Source: SYFY01 sp031385325 (GTDB taxonomy: Bacteria; Pseudomonadota; Gammaproteobacteria; Pseudomonadales; Azotimanducaceae). From it: a stretch of 64,000 nt of DNA. Both the position numbers and the translations under genes were made by a program. Positions 44,706-53,882 of this stretch are shown in pieces; the first letter of the stretch is position 1; each line of letters opens with the position of its first letter. Location: positions 1 to 64,000 of the forward strand of contig JANNBJ010000133.1 of NCBI GenBank assembly GCA_031385325.1, in the 5' to 3' direction. The notes under the pieces were generated by a model that was given only the letters and a program-made list of their open reading frames with translations, was not told the origin of the DNA and made no database searches.

Positions 44706-45815
44706 TCAGCCGAGATCCGCCAATGGATTGCTCAGCCAGGGTGCTTCGAAGTGGCTCGCGACGTAGCTCGCAGGCATTTCGCGCACGGATGCGTGCCGCC
44801 ACTTGGGTGAATTATCCTTGTCGATCAGAAGCGCCCGTACACCTTCTGCAAAATCCGGATTGGTTGCGCAGTGCGTGGCGATGATCATCTCCATGCGAAA
44901 AGCAGACGCAAGGTCCAGTGTCCTGCAACGACGGATCTGCTCGTGGACGACGCCAATGGATGCAGGGCAACCCGATCGAAGTGCTCCGAGACAGCGATCG
45001 ATCCAGGTTGAACGGCCGGCCAACGCCAGCAACTGATCAACCGTGTCGATTAGAGAATCGCTTACCGTCAGGGAATGCGGAATCGATGCGAGTTCACTGT
45101 TGGGCCGTGTCTTGCTCGCGAACGAGTCGATGAACTGCGCGAGCATCGTGTCATCCTTCGATCGATCGCCGGTGAGCGCCAACGTCTTCAATCCGTCGCG
45201 CAGGGCGGCCAATGCGGTACTGTCAACCACGGCCGTACCGACACCACAGGCCATCGCGTCAGCCGCATTACAATGGCTCCCCGTCATGCCGGTGAACACC
45301 GCCAGATGCTCTGGCATGTTCCTGAGCAACCAGGTTGTGCCCGCATCCGGGAACAAACCAATCGTGATTTCCGGAATCGCCACTCTCGATTTTTCCGTGA
45401 GTACCCGATGCGACGCGGCACTGAGAATACCTAACCCACCACCCATCACGACACCATGGCCAATCACCACCACTGGTTTGGGAAAGGTGTGCAGCGTGTA
45501 ATCAAGGCGATACTCACGCTCAAAGAAATCAAAGGGATATCGATCAACCACACTACCGGCGTCGTGATTCCTGCGCATGGAATGATAGAGCGCCTGGATA
45601 TCACCACCGGCGCAGAAGGCTCGATCACCGGCGCCGGTAATCAGCACGGCAACGATATCGGCGCGCCCGGCCCAGCTGTTCACTACAGGTTGCAGCAGGT
45701 CAATCATTTCCAGGCTGAGTGAATTCAGCGTGGCCGGGACATTCAATTCGGCATGTCCCAGCCGTCGGCCATTTGGCAGTGCATATTCTTGGAAGATGAC
45801 GCTGGTGGTTCCCAT
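44706..45815 (-). CDS. 3-hydroxyisobutyryl-CoA hydrolase
   Basis: A crotonase-fold thioesterase that releases 3-hydroxyisobutyrate from its CoA ester in valine degradation. Oxyanion-hole segments are visible: ITGAGDRAFCAGGDIQAL (about 59-76) and HGVVMGGGLGILSAASHRV; the long C-terminal part (about 240-369) distinguishes it from simple enoyl-CoA hydratases. The ATG at 45815 fits the family start and lies 5 nt after the hydratase stop; an ATG four codons earlier overlaps that gene. It is flanked by enzymes of the same pathway. Confidence 0.88.
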   Translation of the reverse strand: MGTTSVIFQEYALPNGRRLGHAELNVPATLNSLSLEMIDLLQPVVNSWAGRADIVAVLITGAGDRAFCAGGDIQALYHSMRRNHDAGSVVDRYPFDFFEREYRLDYTLHTFPKPVVVIGHGVVMGGGLGILSAASHRVLTEKSRVAIPEITIGLFPDAGTTWLLRNMPEHLAVFTGMTGSHCNAADAMACGVGTAVVDSTALAALRDGLKTLALTGDRSKDDTMLAQFIDSFASKTRPNSELASIPHSLTVSDSLIDTVDQLLALAGRSTWIDRCLGALRSGCPASIGVVHEQIRRCRTLDLASAFRMEMIIATHCATNPDFAEGVRALLIDKDNSPKWRHASVREMPASYVASHFEAPWLSNPLADLG

Positions 45816-45819
45816 GACT

Positions 45820-46608
45820 CTATCCATTGATCCAGTTCGGGCTGCGTTTTTCGAGGAAAGCGTTGACGCCTTCCCGTTGATCTATCGTGTCGAACAAGCC
45901 CACAAAAGCGTCGCGCTCATGGGTATAAGAGGATTGGATGTCGCCTTGACGCGCGCGCTGAATGAGATTTTTACACGCAGAAACTGCTGGCGGCGCCTGC
46001 TTGCTGACGGCTTCGGCCAGCGAAAGTGCACGGCCGAGCGCCTGCCCCTTGTCGACAACTTCCTCGATCAAACCGATTCGTTCTGCCGTGGGCGCGTCGA
46101 CACGTTCACCACACAGGATCATGCGTTTGGCCCAACCCTCACCAACCATCCAGGACAGGTTCTGCGTCCCGCCACCACACGGCAACAGACCCACGGTTGC
46201 TTCCGGCAACGCCATCTGTGACTGCAATTCAGCGATGCGGATATCACAGGCCAGTGCGCACTCAAGGCCACCACCCATGGCATAGCCGTTGATCGCTGCG
46301 ATGGATACACCCCTGAACCCGGCGAGTGCTTCGAACGCGGCGCCAAAGTGCTCTGCCATGCTGCGCGCAACGCCTTTATCGCCGTCCGCAAACAACTTGA
46401 GGTCTGCACCGGCGGAGAAGAACTTTTCCCCTTGCCCGGTAATCACAATGGCGTACACCTCCTTGTCAGCATTGGCTTGTCGTATGAGGTCCTTCATGGC
46501 GCCGAGACTCTCAGGATCCCAGGTATTGGCCGGGGGATTATTGATGGTGACCAGCAGCGTGTGGCCACGCATTTCCACACGCAATTTGTCACTGGTTTGT
46601 TGAATCAT
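45820..46608 (-). CDS. enoyl-CoA hydratase
   Basis: A crotonase-family hydratase of 262 residues with the oxyanion-hole pairs in TGQGEKFFSAGADLKLF (about 57-73) and GYAMGGGLECALACD, and the acid/base region LPEATVGLLPCGGGTQNL. In this operon its likely substrate is methacrylyl-CoA, giving 3-hydroxyisobutyryl-CoA for the next enzyme. Broader fatty-acid use is possible. The second of two adjacent ATGs has AGGAG at the better distance. The acyl-CoA dehydrogenase and mmsA of the pathway are not in the window. Confidence 0.87.
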   Translation of the reverse strand: MIQQTSDKLRVEMRGHTLLVTINNPPANTWDPESLGAMKDLIRQANADKEVYAIVITGQGEKFFSAGADLKLFADGDKGVARSMAEHFGAAFEALAGFRGVSIAAINGYAMGGGLECALACDIRIAELQSQMALPEATVGLLPCGGGTQNLSWMVGEGWAKRMILCGERVDAPTAERIGLIEEVVDKGQALGRALSLAEAVSKQAPPAVSACKNLIQRARQGDIQSSYTHERDAFVGLFDTIDQREGVNAFLEKRSPNWING

Positions 46609-46668
46609 CATCGGGCTCCTAGTCTTGAGTCATTCGTTGAGCACAGGCTCAGCGTCAATATTGAGTGA

Positions 46669-47367
46669 TCAGGTTAATCCAAACCAGTCGATTGCCGGTT
46701 TGTTGTGCGCCTGCAGCCAGGCATTGGCACGGGAAAAGTGACGGCAGCCAAAAAATCCACGATAAGCGGACAGCGGCGAAGGATGGGGGGCTTCCAGTAC
46801 ACAGTGACGCCGACGATCAACCATAGCCCCCTTCTTCTGCGCGTAACTACCCCACAGCATGAACACCAGTCCATCACGGTCATTGGCCAGTGCAGAGACG
46901 ACGCGATCCGTAAACTGCTCCCAGCCTTGACCTTGATGGGACGCGGCGCGGCCGTGTTCCACCGTCAGCACGGCATTGAGCAGCAATACCCCTTGTCGCG
47001 CCCAAGCCTCCAGACAGCCGCGATTTTTCGGCATCAATCGCTCGGCACCACCGAGATCGGCGTCGATCTCCTGGAAAATGTTCAGCAACGACGGCGGCAG
47101 CGGGACACCATCAGGAACGGAAAAACATAACCCGTGCGCCTGTCCCGCACCGTGATAAGGATCCTGGCCGATGATGACCACTCTCACCTGATCAAATCGG
47201 CACAGATTGAGGGCTGCAAAAATCTCTTTCCCTTTTGGGTAGACCGATTTGTGCGCCTGCTTCTGTGCCAGCAAGAACGCACGCAGGTTCTGCATGTACG
47301 GTGCTTCGAATTCATCACCCAGCACTGCCAGCCAGGAGGGATCAAGCTGCACGTTTCCTGCGACCAT
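46669..47367 (-). CDS. ung: uracil-DNA glycosylase
   Basis: Ung removes uracil from DNA. The water-activating loop VVIIGQDPYHGAGQAHGL carries the catalytic aspartate, the uracil-binding LLNAVLTVE and LWGSYAQKKG follow, and the leucine-loop histidine is in EAPHPSPLSAYRG. 232 residues is typical. It starts 4 nt after lysS and may share its transcript. Confidence 0.96.
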   Translation of the reverse strand: MVAGNVQLDPSWLAVLGDEFEAPYMQNLRAFLLAQKQAHKSVYPKGKEIFAALNLCRFDQVRVVIIGQDPYHGAGQAHGLCFSVPDGVPLPPSLLNIFQEIDADLGGAERLMPKNRGCLEAWARQGVLLLNAVLTVEHGRAASHQGQGWEQFTDRVVSALANDRDGLVFMLWGSYAQKKGAMVDRRRHCVLEAPHPSPLSAYRGFFGCRHFSRANAWLQAHNKPAIDWFGLT

Positions 47368-47371
47368 GGCG

Positions 47372-48862
47372 TCAGATCGGACGCATCAGAGGAAACAGGA
47401 TGACGTCACGGATGCTTGCCGAACCGGTGAGCAGCATGGCCAGACGATCAATGCCGATGCCTTCACCCGCCGTCGGTGGCAATCCGAACTCAAGTGCATC
47501 GATATAATCCTGATCGAAGTGCATCGCCTCCAGATCACCAGCGTCCTTGGCCGCCGCCTGCTGCGCAAACCGGGCCGTCTGATCAATCGGATCGTTCAGT
47601 TCCGAAAATCCATTGGCGTATTCACGTCCGAGGATGAACAGTTCGAATCGGTCGGTGACCGCCGGGTTGACATCATTGCGGCGCGCCAACGGTGAGATCT
47701 CGGCGGGATACTCGGTGATGAAGGTCGGCTGCATGAGCTTGTCTTCGACGCGCGCCTCGAACAGTTCAGACTGCAAGCGGCCAAGTCCCCAGCCTCGGCC
47801 CGTTTCGATGCCCATTCGACTCATCGTTGCGGCCAGCAAGCCCGAATCCTGCGTTACCTCTGCGGAAACATTGGCGTGTTCCACCAGCGACTGCGCCATG
47901 GTCAGGCGAATGAACGGTTGACCGAAGTCGAGCGCCTTGCCCTGGAACTCGATGGTCGTCGTCCCGCACAATTCAGTGACAAGCCAGCGCAACAGTTCCT
48001 CGGTCAGCGCTATCAGATCGTTGTAATCCGCATAGGCCTGATAAAACTCGAGCATCGTGAACTCAGGATTGTGTCGGGTCGACAATCCCTCATTGCGAAA
48101 ATTCCGGTTCATCTCGAACACACGCTCGAATCCGCCTACCACCAATCGCTTCAGATACAACTCTGGCGCAATACGCATGTACAGCGGCATATCGAGTGCG
48201 TTGTGATGTGTCGAAAATGGGCGCGCAGTCGCTCCGCCCGGAATTGGATGCATCATCGGCGTCTCGACTTCCATGAAACTGCGGGACGTGAAGAACTCCC
48301 GCAACATGCGCACCAGTTCAGAACGCACTGCAAACACACGCCGCGTTTCTTCATTCATGATGAGATCGAGATAGCGTCGTCGATAGCGGGTTTCGGTGTC
48401 AGTCAGGCCGTGGAACTTTTCCGGCAGTGGTCGAAGTGTCTTGTTCAGCAATCTGATATCGGTCGCCTCAACGGTCACCTCGCCCTTGTTGGTTCGCATG
48501 AGCGTGCCACTCACACCAACGATGTCTCCAATATCCCACCACTCACGAAAGGCCTCATACGCGTCACCGAGACCATCTTGCGTGATGTAACACTGTATGC
48601 GGCCGCTGACATCTTCGAGGGTGATGAAACTGGCCTTGCCCATGACCCGGCGCAGCATCAGACGACCGCAGACCCGTGTCGTCATTCCCAGTTCCGCCAA
48701 CGCTGCCTTGTCTTTTCCTTCAGCGAGTTGATGCAGCGATGCAGCGGTTGCTTCGCGGCGGAAGTCATTCGGATAGACCTTGGCTGCAGCCAGCCAGGCA
48801 TCGCGCTTGGTGCGGCGCACTTCCTGAACGTCGTGATGTTCCTGCTGATTGTCGTCGCTCAC
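47372..48862 (-). CDS. lysS: lysyl-tRNA synthetase, class II
   Basis: LysS charges tRNA-Lys. An N-terminal OB-fold anticodon-binding domain (about 60-145) precedes the class II catalytic domain: motif 1 region around FMEVETPMMHPIPGGATARP, motif 2 FEMNRNFRNEGLSTRHNPEF, motif 3 GEGIGIDRLAMLLTG. 496 residues fits. GTG start, 40 nt after prfB, the standard prfB-lysS order. Confidence 0.96.
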   Translation of the reverse strand: MSDDNQQEHHDVQEVRRTKRDAWLAAAKVYPNDFRREATAASLHQLAEGKDKAALAELGMTTRVCGRLMLRRVMGKASFITLEDVSGRIQCYITQDGLGDAYEAFREWWDIGDIVGVSGTLMRTNKGEVTVEATDIRLLNKTLRPLPEKFHGLTDTETRYRRRYLDLIMNEETRRVFAVRSELVRMLREFFTSRSFMEVETPMMHPIPGGATARPFSTHHNALDMPLYMRIAPELYLKRLVVGGFERVFEMNRNFRNEGLSTRHNPEFTMLEFYQAYADYNDLIALTEELLRWLVTELCGTTTIEFQGKALDFGQPFIRLTMAQSLVEHANVSAEVTQDSGLLAATMSRMGIETGRGWGLGRLQSELFEARVEDKLMQPTFITEYPAEISPLARRNDVNPAVTDRFELFILGREYANGFSELNDPIDQTARFAQQAAAKDAGDLEAMHFDQDYIDALEFGLPPTAGEGIGIDRLAMLLTGSASIRDVILFPLMRPI

Positions 48863-48902
48863 GTTTAACCCTGCGTTGTTTACCTGGATTGCTGACCGAG
48901 GC

Positions 48903-50001
48903 TTACAATCCTGCTTTGAGACTGGCTTCGATCAGATCATCGATGTCACCGTCCAGCACATTGCCAGGATCACTGCGCTCGATGTTGGTGCGCAGATCCT
49001 TAACTCGTGATTGATCGAGAACGTAGGATCGGATCTGACTGCCCCAGCCGATGTCGGCCTTGGAATCTTCCAGCGCCTGCTGTCCCGCTTTTTGTTCCTG
49101 CAACGCCAACTCATAGAGTTTGGCCCGCAACTGCTTGATGGCCTTGTCGCGGTTCTGGTGTTGCGATCGCTCCGTCTGGCACTGTACCACGGTATTTGTA
49201 GGCAGATGGGTCAGCCGAATTGCCGAGTCGGTCTTGTTGACATGCTGTCCTCCGGCACCACTGGCACGGTACGTGTCGACTCGCACGTCACCCATGTTCA
49301 GGTCGATCTTGATGTCATCATCAATCTCCGGTGACACAAACACCGAAGCAAAAGAGGTGTGTCGACGGTTGCCTGAATCGAACGGTGATTTTCGAACAAG
49401 CCGGTGCACACCGGTTTCGGTACGCAGCCAACCGTAGGCGTATTCACCAGTAAGATGCACGCTGGCGCCTTTGATGCCTGCCACATCGCCGGGCGAAACT
49501 TCCGTGACTTCGGCGCCGAACCCGCGCTTTTCTGCCCACTTGAGATACATGCGCAACAGCATTTCCGCCCAGTCCTGGGCTTCGGTTCCACCGCTGCCTG
49601 CCTGAATTTCAAGATATGCCGAATGATCATCCATCTCGCCAGAAAACATGCGGCGAAACTCAAGATCCGCCAGCGACGATTCAACTGCATTCAGCTCGGC
49701 ATCAACTTCATCGATGGACGCTGCATCACCCTCCTCCGCAGCAAGCTCTGAAAGTTCTGACAGATCAGTGAGTGTCTGATGCAGTGTCTTCAGAACATTG
49801 ACGATTCGTTCGAGACTGGACCGTTCACGACCCAGCGCCTGAGCACGCTCCTGGTCGTTCCAGACTTCCGGATCAGCAAGTTCGCGTTCTACTTCCTCGA
49901 AACGTTCTTCTTTGCCGGCGTAGTCAAAGATACCCCCGAAGCGTGACATCGCGCTGAGACAAGTCCTTGAGGCGTTCACGAACGGAAGTAATTTCGGTCA
50001 T
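48903..50001 (-). CDS. prfB: peptide chain release factor 2 (programmed +1 frameshift)
   Basis: RF2 terminates translation at UGA and UAA. The gene starts at ATG 50001 (MTEITSVRERLKDLSQRDV) and reaches an in-frame TGA at codon 26 (49924-49926). It continues in the +1 frame, DYAGKEERFEEVE, to 48903. The product would be 365 residues, the same as E. coli RF2. The stop-recognition tripeptide is in the SPF segment (KSPFDSGNRRHTS) and the catalytic GGQ in ASGAGGQHVNKTDSA. Reading the main frame alone gives a false N terminus. Confidence 0.96.
49921..49941 (-). promoter_or_regulatory. prfB programmed frameshift site
   Basis: The slippery CTT TGA C is preceded by a GGGGG Shine-Dalgarno-like run at the correct three-base spacing (CGG GGG TAT CTT TGA C). 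This is the same arrangement as in E. coli, where slow UGA reading at low RF2 promotes the +1 shift, giving RF2 autoregulation. Confidence 0.95.
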
Positions 50002-50033
50002 AGGGATATCAGGTGCAGGAAAGGCGCGAGAGT

Positions 50034-51791
50034 TTATGTGAGTGCGCGCAGATGCTCCACTACGAGCTGAATGGTCGGGGCATCACCAAAGTCATTTCGC
50101 ACCAGTCGAAAGGTCGCATGGACTGACGTGGACACACCCGTGGTGAGCGGTTCCTGACTGAATGCAATGGCATCAATCAGGCGTCGTCGACCGTTTTGGG
50201 TTCCCATCAAGGCCAGCGTCATCTTCAGATGCGTGGCGCCGACCACGCGCTGACTGACCAGTTCGAACTCGCCTTCAAAGAGCGGTTCGGGAAATCCCTG
50301 GCCCCACGGGCCTCCCTGGGCTATCGCCAGCGCCGTTTCCATTGAAAACTCATCATTCGAGAGATGACCATCGGTATAAACGATCGCGTCCCGAGCCTCG
50401 TCCGGCAATCGCTCACGCACCTTGCGATCGAAGATCGTCGCGAACCGCTTGAAGTGAATACGTTTGAGGGACAGCCCGGCGGCCATCGCGTGTCCACCAA
50501 ATCGTGGTAACAGTCCCGGATACGCCGTGGCAATTTCATCCAGCAGGTCGCGAACGTGCAGCCCGGGAACCGATCGTGCGGATCCCTTCAGTTCATCCGG
50601 TGCGGTGGCACCTGATTCGGCAAAGGCGATTACCGGCCGATGCAGTCGTTCCTTGAGGCGACCGGCAACGATGCCAACGACACCTTGATGCCACGAAGGG
50701 TCATACAGGCAGATGCCGTCACGTTGATCACCACTGAATTGCTGATTCGCAAGAATCAACTCCGCATCGGCCACCATCACCTGTTCGAGTTCCCGACGTG
50801 CGCGATTGAGCTGATCCAGGGCAATGGCAAGATTGCGCGCCTGCGCCAGATCGTCTGACAGCAGACACCGAATGCCGATGGTCATGTCGTCCAGACGTCC
50901 AGCCGCATTCAGACGCGGGCCTACCGCAAAACCAAGGTCAGACGCCGACAGGTGTGCCGGATCACGCTTGGCAACCTGCAGCAACGCGCTGATACCCGGA
51001 CGCGTTCGCCCGGCGCGCATCCGCGCCAAGCCCTGATGCACCAGAATCCGGTTGTTGTGATCGAGCGGAACCACATCAGCAACGGTACCCAGCGCAACCA
51101 GATCAAGATAGTCAGCCATATTGGGGACCGGGATTGCTTGCGCCTGAAACCAGCCGGTCTCGACCAGTGCACTGCGCAATCGCGACAGCACATAGAAAAT
51201 GACGCCGACACCTGCGAGTGAGCGACTGGCAAACGTTGCATGAGGTAACACGGGGTTGACGATGGCCAGGGCTGCTGGCAGCTGGGCGCCTGGCAGGTGG
51301 TGATCCGTGATGATGACGTCAATCCCGTATTCACGGGCTCGCTCTACCCCGGCGACGCTGGAAACACCATTATCAACGGTGACGATGAGCTCCGGCTTGG
51401 TGGTGGCTGCCAGATCAACAATTTCCGGCGACAGTCCGTAGCCGTACGCAAATCGATTGGGGACGACGAAGTCCACTTGTTGGGCACCAAATGCCTTGAG
51501 CGCAGACACACCGAGCGCAACTGAAGTTGCACCATCCGCGTCAAAATCACCAACAAAAAGAATCCGTTCCTGATCGTTGATCGCACGCTGCAGTCGTTCC
51601 ACTGCCAGTTGCAGATCGGGCAAACCATCCGGTGGTAACAACCGTTTCAGATCAAGATCGAGCTGACGTCTGGATTCAATCTGTCGGGCGCCGTACACAC
51701 GGGCCAGCACCGGTGGCAGCCCAGCCAGTTCACCTTTGACAAGCCGACGAACAAATCGTGGCGCCTGGGAACCGGTGGGCTCGTCTGTCAT
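50034..51791 (-). CDS. recJ: single-stranded-DNA-specific exonuclease RecJ
   Basis: RecJ degrades single-stranded DNA 5' to 3' in recombination and mismatch repair. DHH-family motifs: VGDFDADGATSVAL (about 80-93), TVDNGVSSV and ITDHHLPGAQLP; the DHHA1 domain with GGHAMAAGLSL follows. 585 residues is typical. ATG at 51791 shares its A with the hom TGA (TGATG). Confidence 0.95.
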   Translation of the reverse strand: MTDEPTGSQAPRFVRRLVKGELAGLPPVLARVYGARQIESRRQLDLDLKRLLPPDGLPDLQLAVERLQRAINDQERILFVGDFDADGATSVALGVSALKAFGAQQVDFVVPNRFAYGYGLSPEIVDLAATTKPELIVTVDNGVSSVAGVERAREYGIDVIITDHHLPGAQLPAALAIVNPVLPHATFASRSLAGVGVIFYVLSRLRSALVETGWFQAQAIPVPNMADYLDLVALGTVADVVPLDHNNRILVHQGLARMRAGRTRPGISALLQVAKRDPAHLSASDLGFAVGPRLNAAGRLDDMTIGIRCLLSDDLAQARNLAIALDQLNRARRELEQVMVADAELILANQQFSGDQRDGICLYDPSWHQGVVGIVAGRLKERLHRPVIAFAESGATAPDELKGSARSVPGLHVRDLLDEIATAYPGLLPRFGGHAMAAGLSLKRIHFKRFATIFDRKVRERLPDEARDAIVYTDGHLSNDEFSMETALAIAQGGPWGQGFPEPLFEGEFELVSQRVVGATHLKMTLALMGTQNGRRRLIDAIAFSQEPLTTGVSTSVHATFRLVRNDFGDAPTIQLVVEHLRALT

Positions 51792-53080
51792 CACGTGTCG
51801 AAATGCTCGACCCGGATACGCCGGATGTCTCCCACCACAGCTGACAATGCCTGCAGCGCCGCGACGGCCCGGTTCATCGTATCCTCAGGCACCGGTTGCG
51901 TAACAACAACGATCGGCACCTTGCGGTCCGCTATCGCTCGTTCACGCTGAATTGCGCCTTCTATCGAAATGCCGTGTTCACTCAGGATGGTCGCGATCCG
52001 CGCAAAAACACCGGGCTGATCAACAACGGGTATGCGTAAGTAGGCAGCAGTGCTCACATGGTCCATGGGCACACGGGCAATCGTCGTGGTGGCTTTGGAG
52101 AAGCGACTTGGAGACTCGCCACGCGCAATGGCAATAAGGTCTGCCAGCACGGCACTGGCGGTGGCTCGGCCACCTGCTCCGGGGCCGCAGAACAGCAGAC
52201 TGTTGACCGCGTTACCACGAACTTCTACAGCGTTCATGACACCCGCAACACTGGCAAGCATGACGTCCTGGGGGACCAGAGTCGGATGTACCCGAGCTTC
52301 AATACCGCCTGCCGAACGACGAGCGATACCCAACAGCTTGATCCGATAACCGAGCTCTCGTGCATACGTGATGTCATCGACAGTGACATCGGTGATGCCT
52401 TCGGTGAAGACCGCCTCCCTATCAAATGGCACGCCGAAGGCCAGCGCTGCAAGGATGGTCAGTTTGTGGGCCGCATCGATTCCGCCCACATCAAAAAGCG
52501 GGTCAGCTTCGGCGTATCCCAGCGCTTGCGCCTTGGCCAGTGCAGACTCGAACGATTCACCAAGGTCACTCATGGCACTGAGGATGTAGTTGCAGGTGCC
52601 GTTGATGATGCCTGCCACACAATGCAGATCACTCGATGCCGTGGCTCGAGTCAGCGCAGAGATGATGGGAATACCGCCGGCGACGGAGGCCTCGATTCCC
52701 AACGGGACGCGAGATTGTTCTGCAAGGTCAAAGAGGCGATTTCCATGACCTGCAAGAATCGCCTTGTTAGCCGTGACGGTCGCGCGTCCTGCTGCAAGTG
52801 ATTGCGAAACCAGCTCCAGCGCAAGCCCCTCTCCACCCATCAACTCGACAACGACATCCACATCATTGCGCACGGCGAGAGAAAGCACGTCGGTGGTGAA
52901 CTGCGCACCTAGCAGATCGACATCGCGACGGCTCCGACTGGCGATGACAGCAACTTCGATTGGACGACCGGCCCTGTCAGCCATCAGCGCGCCGTTTTCG
53001 CGGAGCAGTTCGAGAACGCCCTGGGCAACATTGCCAAGCCCGGCAATGCCAATGCGCAATGGTTTCGGTGCGATTTCCAT
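51791..53080 (-). CDS. hom: homoserine dehydrogenase
   Basis: Hom reduces aspartate semialdehyde to homoserine, leading to threonine and methionine. NAD(P)-binding GIAGLGNVAQGVLELL is at the N terminus; the catalytic domain has EASVAGGIPIISALT, GIINGTCNYIL and DVGGIDAAHKLTILA; a C-terminal ACT domain (about 350-429, VDQPGVFARIATILSEHG) suggests threonine feedback. 429 residues fits. It follows dsbC by 4 nt and overlaps recJ; thrC, usually next, is not here. Confidence 0.96.
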   Translation of the reverse strand: MEIAPKPLRIGIAGLGNVAQGVLELLRENGALMADRAGRPIEVAVIASRSRRDVDLLGAQFTTDVLSLAVRNDVDVVVELMGGEGLALELVSQSLAAGRATVTANKAILAGHGNRLFDLAEQSRVPLGIEASVAGGIPIISALTRATASSDLHCVAGIINGTCNYILSAMSDLGESFESALAKAQALGYAEADPLFDVGGIDAAHKLTILAALAFGVPFDREAVFTEGITDVTVDDITYARELGYRIKLLGIARRSAGGIEARVHPTLVPQDVMLASVAGVMNAVEVRGNAVNSLLFCGPGAGGRATASAVLADLIAIARGESPSRFSKATTTIARVPMDHVSTAAYLRIPVVDQPGVFARIATILSEHGISIEGAIQRERAIADRKVPIVVVTQPVPEDTMNRAVAALQALSAVVGDIRRIRVEHFDT

Positions 53081-53084
53081 GCCG

Positions 53085-53828
53085 TTACTTCAGCCCGAGC
53101 GCCAGTGCGAGTTCCTTCGCGGGCAAGTAGCCGGGCAGGAGTTCTCCGTTCTGCGTGATGATCGCCGGAGTACCCGTGACCCCAACGAGTTGACCAAGCT
53201 TGTACTGATCCGCAACCGGGTTCGCACACGTCCTGGCGGCCACAGGTTGACCTGCCTTCAGCCGCGTCAAGGCAGTCTGCCGGTCATCCGCACACCACGC
53301 GGAAACCAGCTTCTTGTAGGCCTCAGAGCCCACACCCTCTCGCGGGTAAGCGAGATATCGGACTTCAATACCAAGTTCGTTGATCGCCGGCATTTCCAGA
53401 TGGAGCTTCCGGCAGTAGCCACAATCCACATCGGTAAATACAAAAATGGCCTGACGCACCGGCTTCTTCGGTGAGAACACCACCATCTCTTCGATCGGGA
53501 TTTTCGCCATCTGCGCCATCCGCTTGCTGTTGCGGAAGGAGTCGGTGAGGTTGGTCAGTGTTGAATCCATCGCCCACAGATCTCCTGCGAACAGATGTCG
53601 ACCATCCTCAGTCACGTACAAAAATGTTCCGCCTTCAAGCTCGATACCCTGGATTCCAGCCACCGGTGTCGGGTGAACCATGACTATGGGCAGATCTGGT
53701 CGTAGCACTTTGAGTCGTGTGACCAACGGGTTCTCGGGCGTCGCTGCGGCCAGCACACTATTGAACAGTACCAAGGAAAGCGCGAGAACAACGGCTGCCG
53801 TGCGCTTGATGCTTCTGAACTGTTTCAT
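53085..53828 (-). CDS. dsbC: periplasmic disulfide isomerase DsbC
   Basis: DsbC reshuffles wrong disulfides in the periplasm. A signal peptide (to about 28) is followed by the N-terminal dimerisation domain (about 30-90) and a thioredoxin domain with the active site CGYC at 136-139 (FTDVDCGYCRKLH) and the cis-proline region GVTGTPAI. 247 residues. It lies between xerD and hom, as in Pseudomonas. Confidence 0.95.
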   Translation of the reverse strand: MKQFRSIKRTAAVVLALSLVLFNSVLAAATPENPLVTRLKVLRPDLPIVMVHPTPVAGIQGIELEGGTFLYVTEDGRHLFAGDLWAMDSTLTNLTDSFRNSKRMAQMAKIPIEEMVVFSPKKPVRQAIFVFTDVDCGYCRKLHLEMPAINELGIEVRYLAYPREGVGSEAYKKLVSAWCADDRQTALTRLKAGQPVAARTCANPVADQYKLGQLVGVTGTPAIITQNGELLPGYLPAKELALALGLK

Positions 53829-53882
53829 TGACTACTTCCTTGAGTTTGCACCGGAACCGCGACCTCTTGCCTCTTCAGATGT

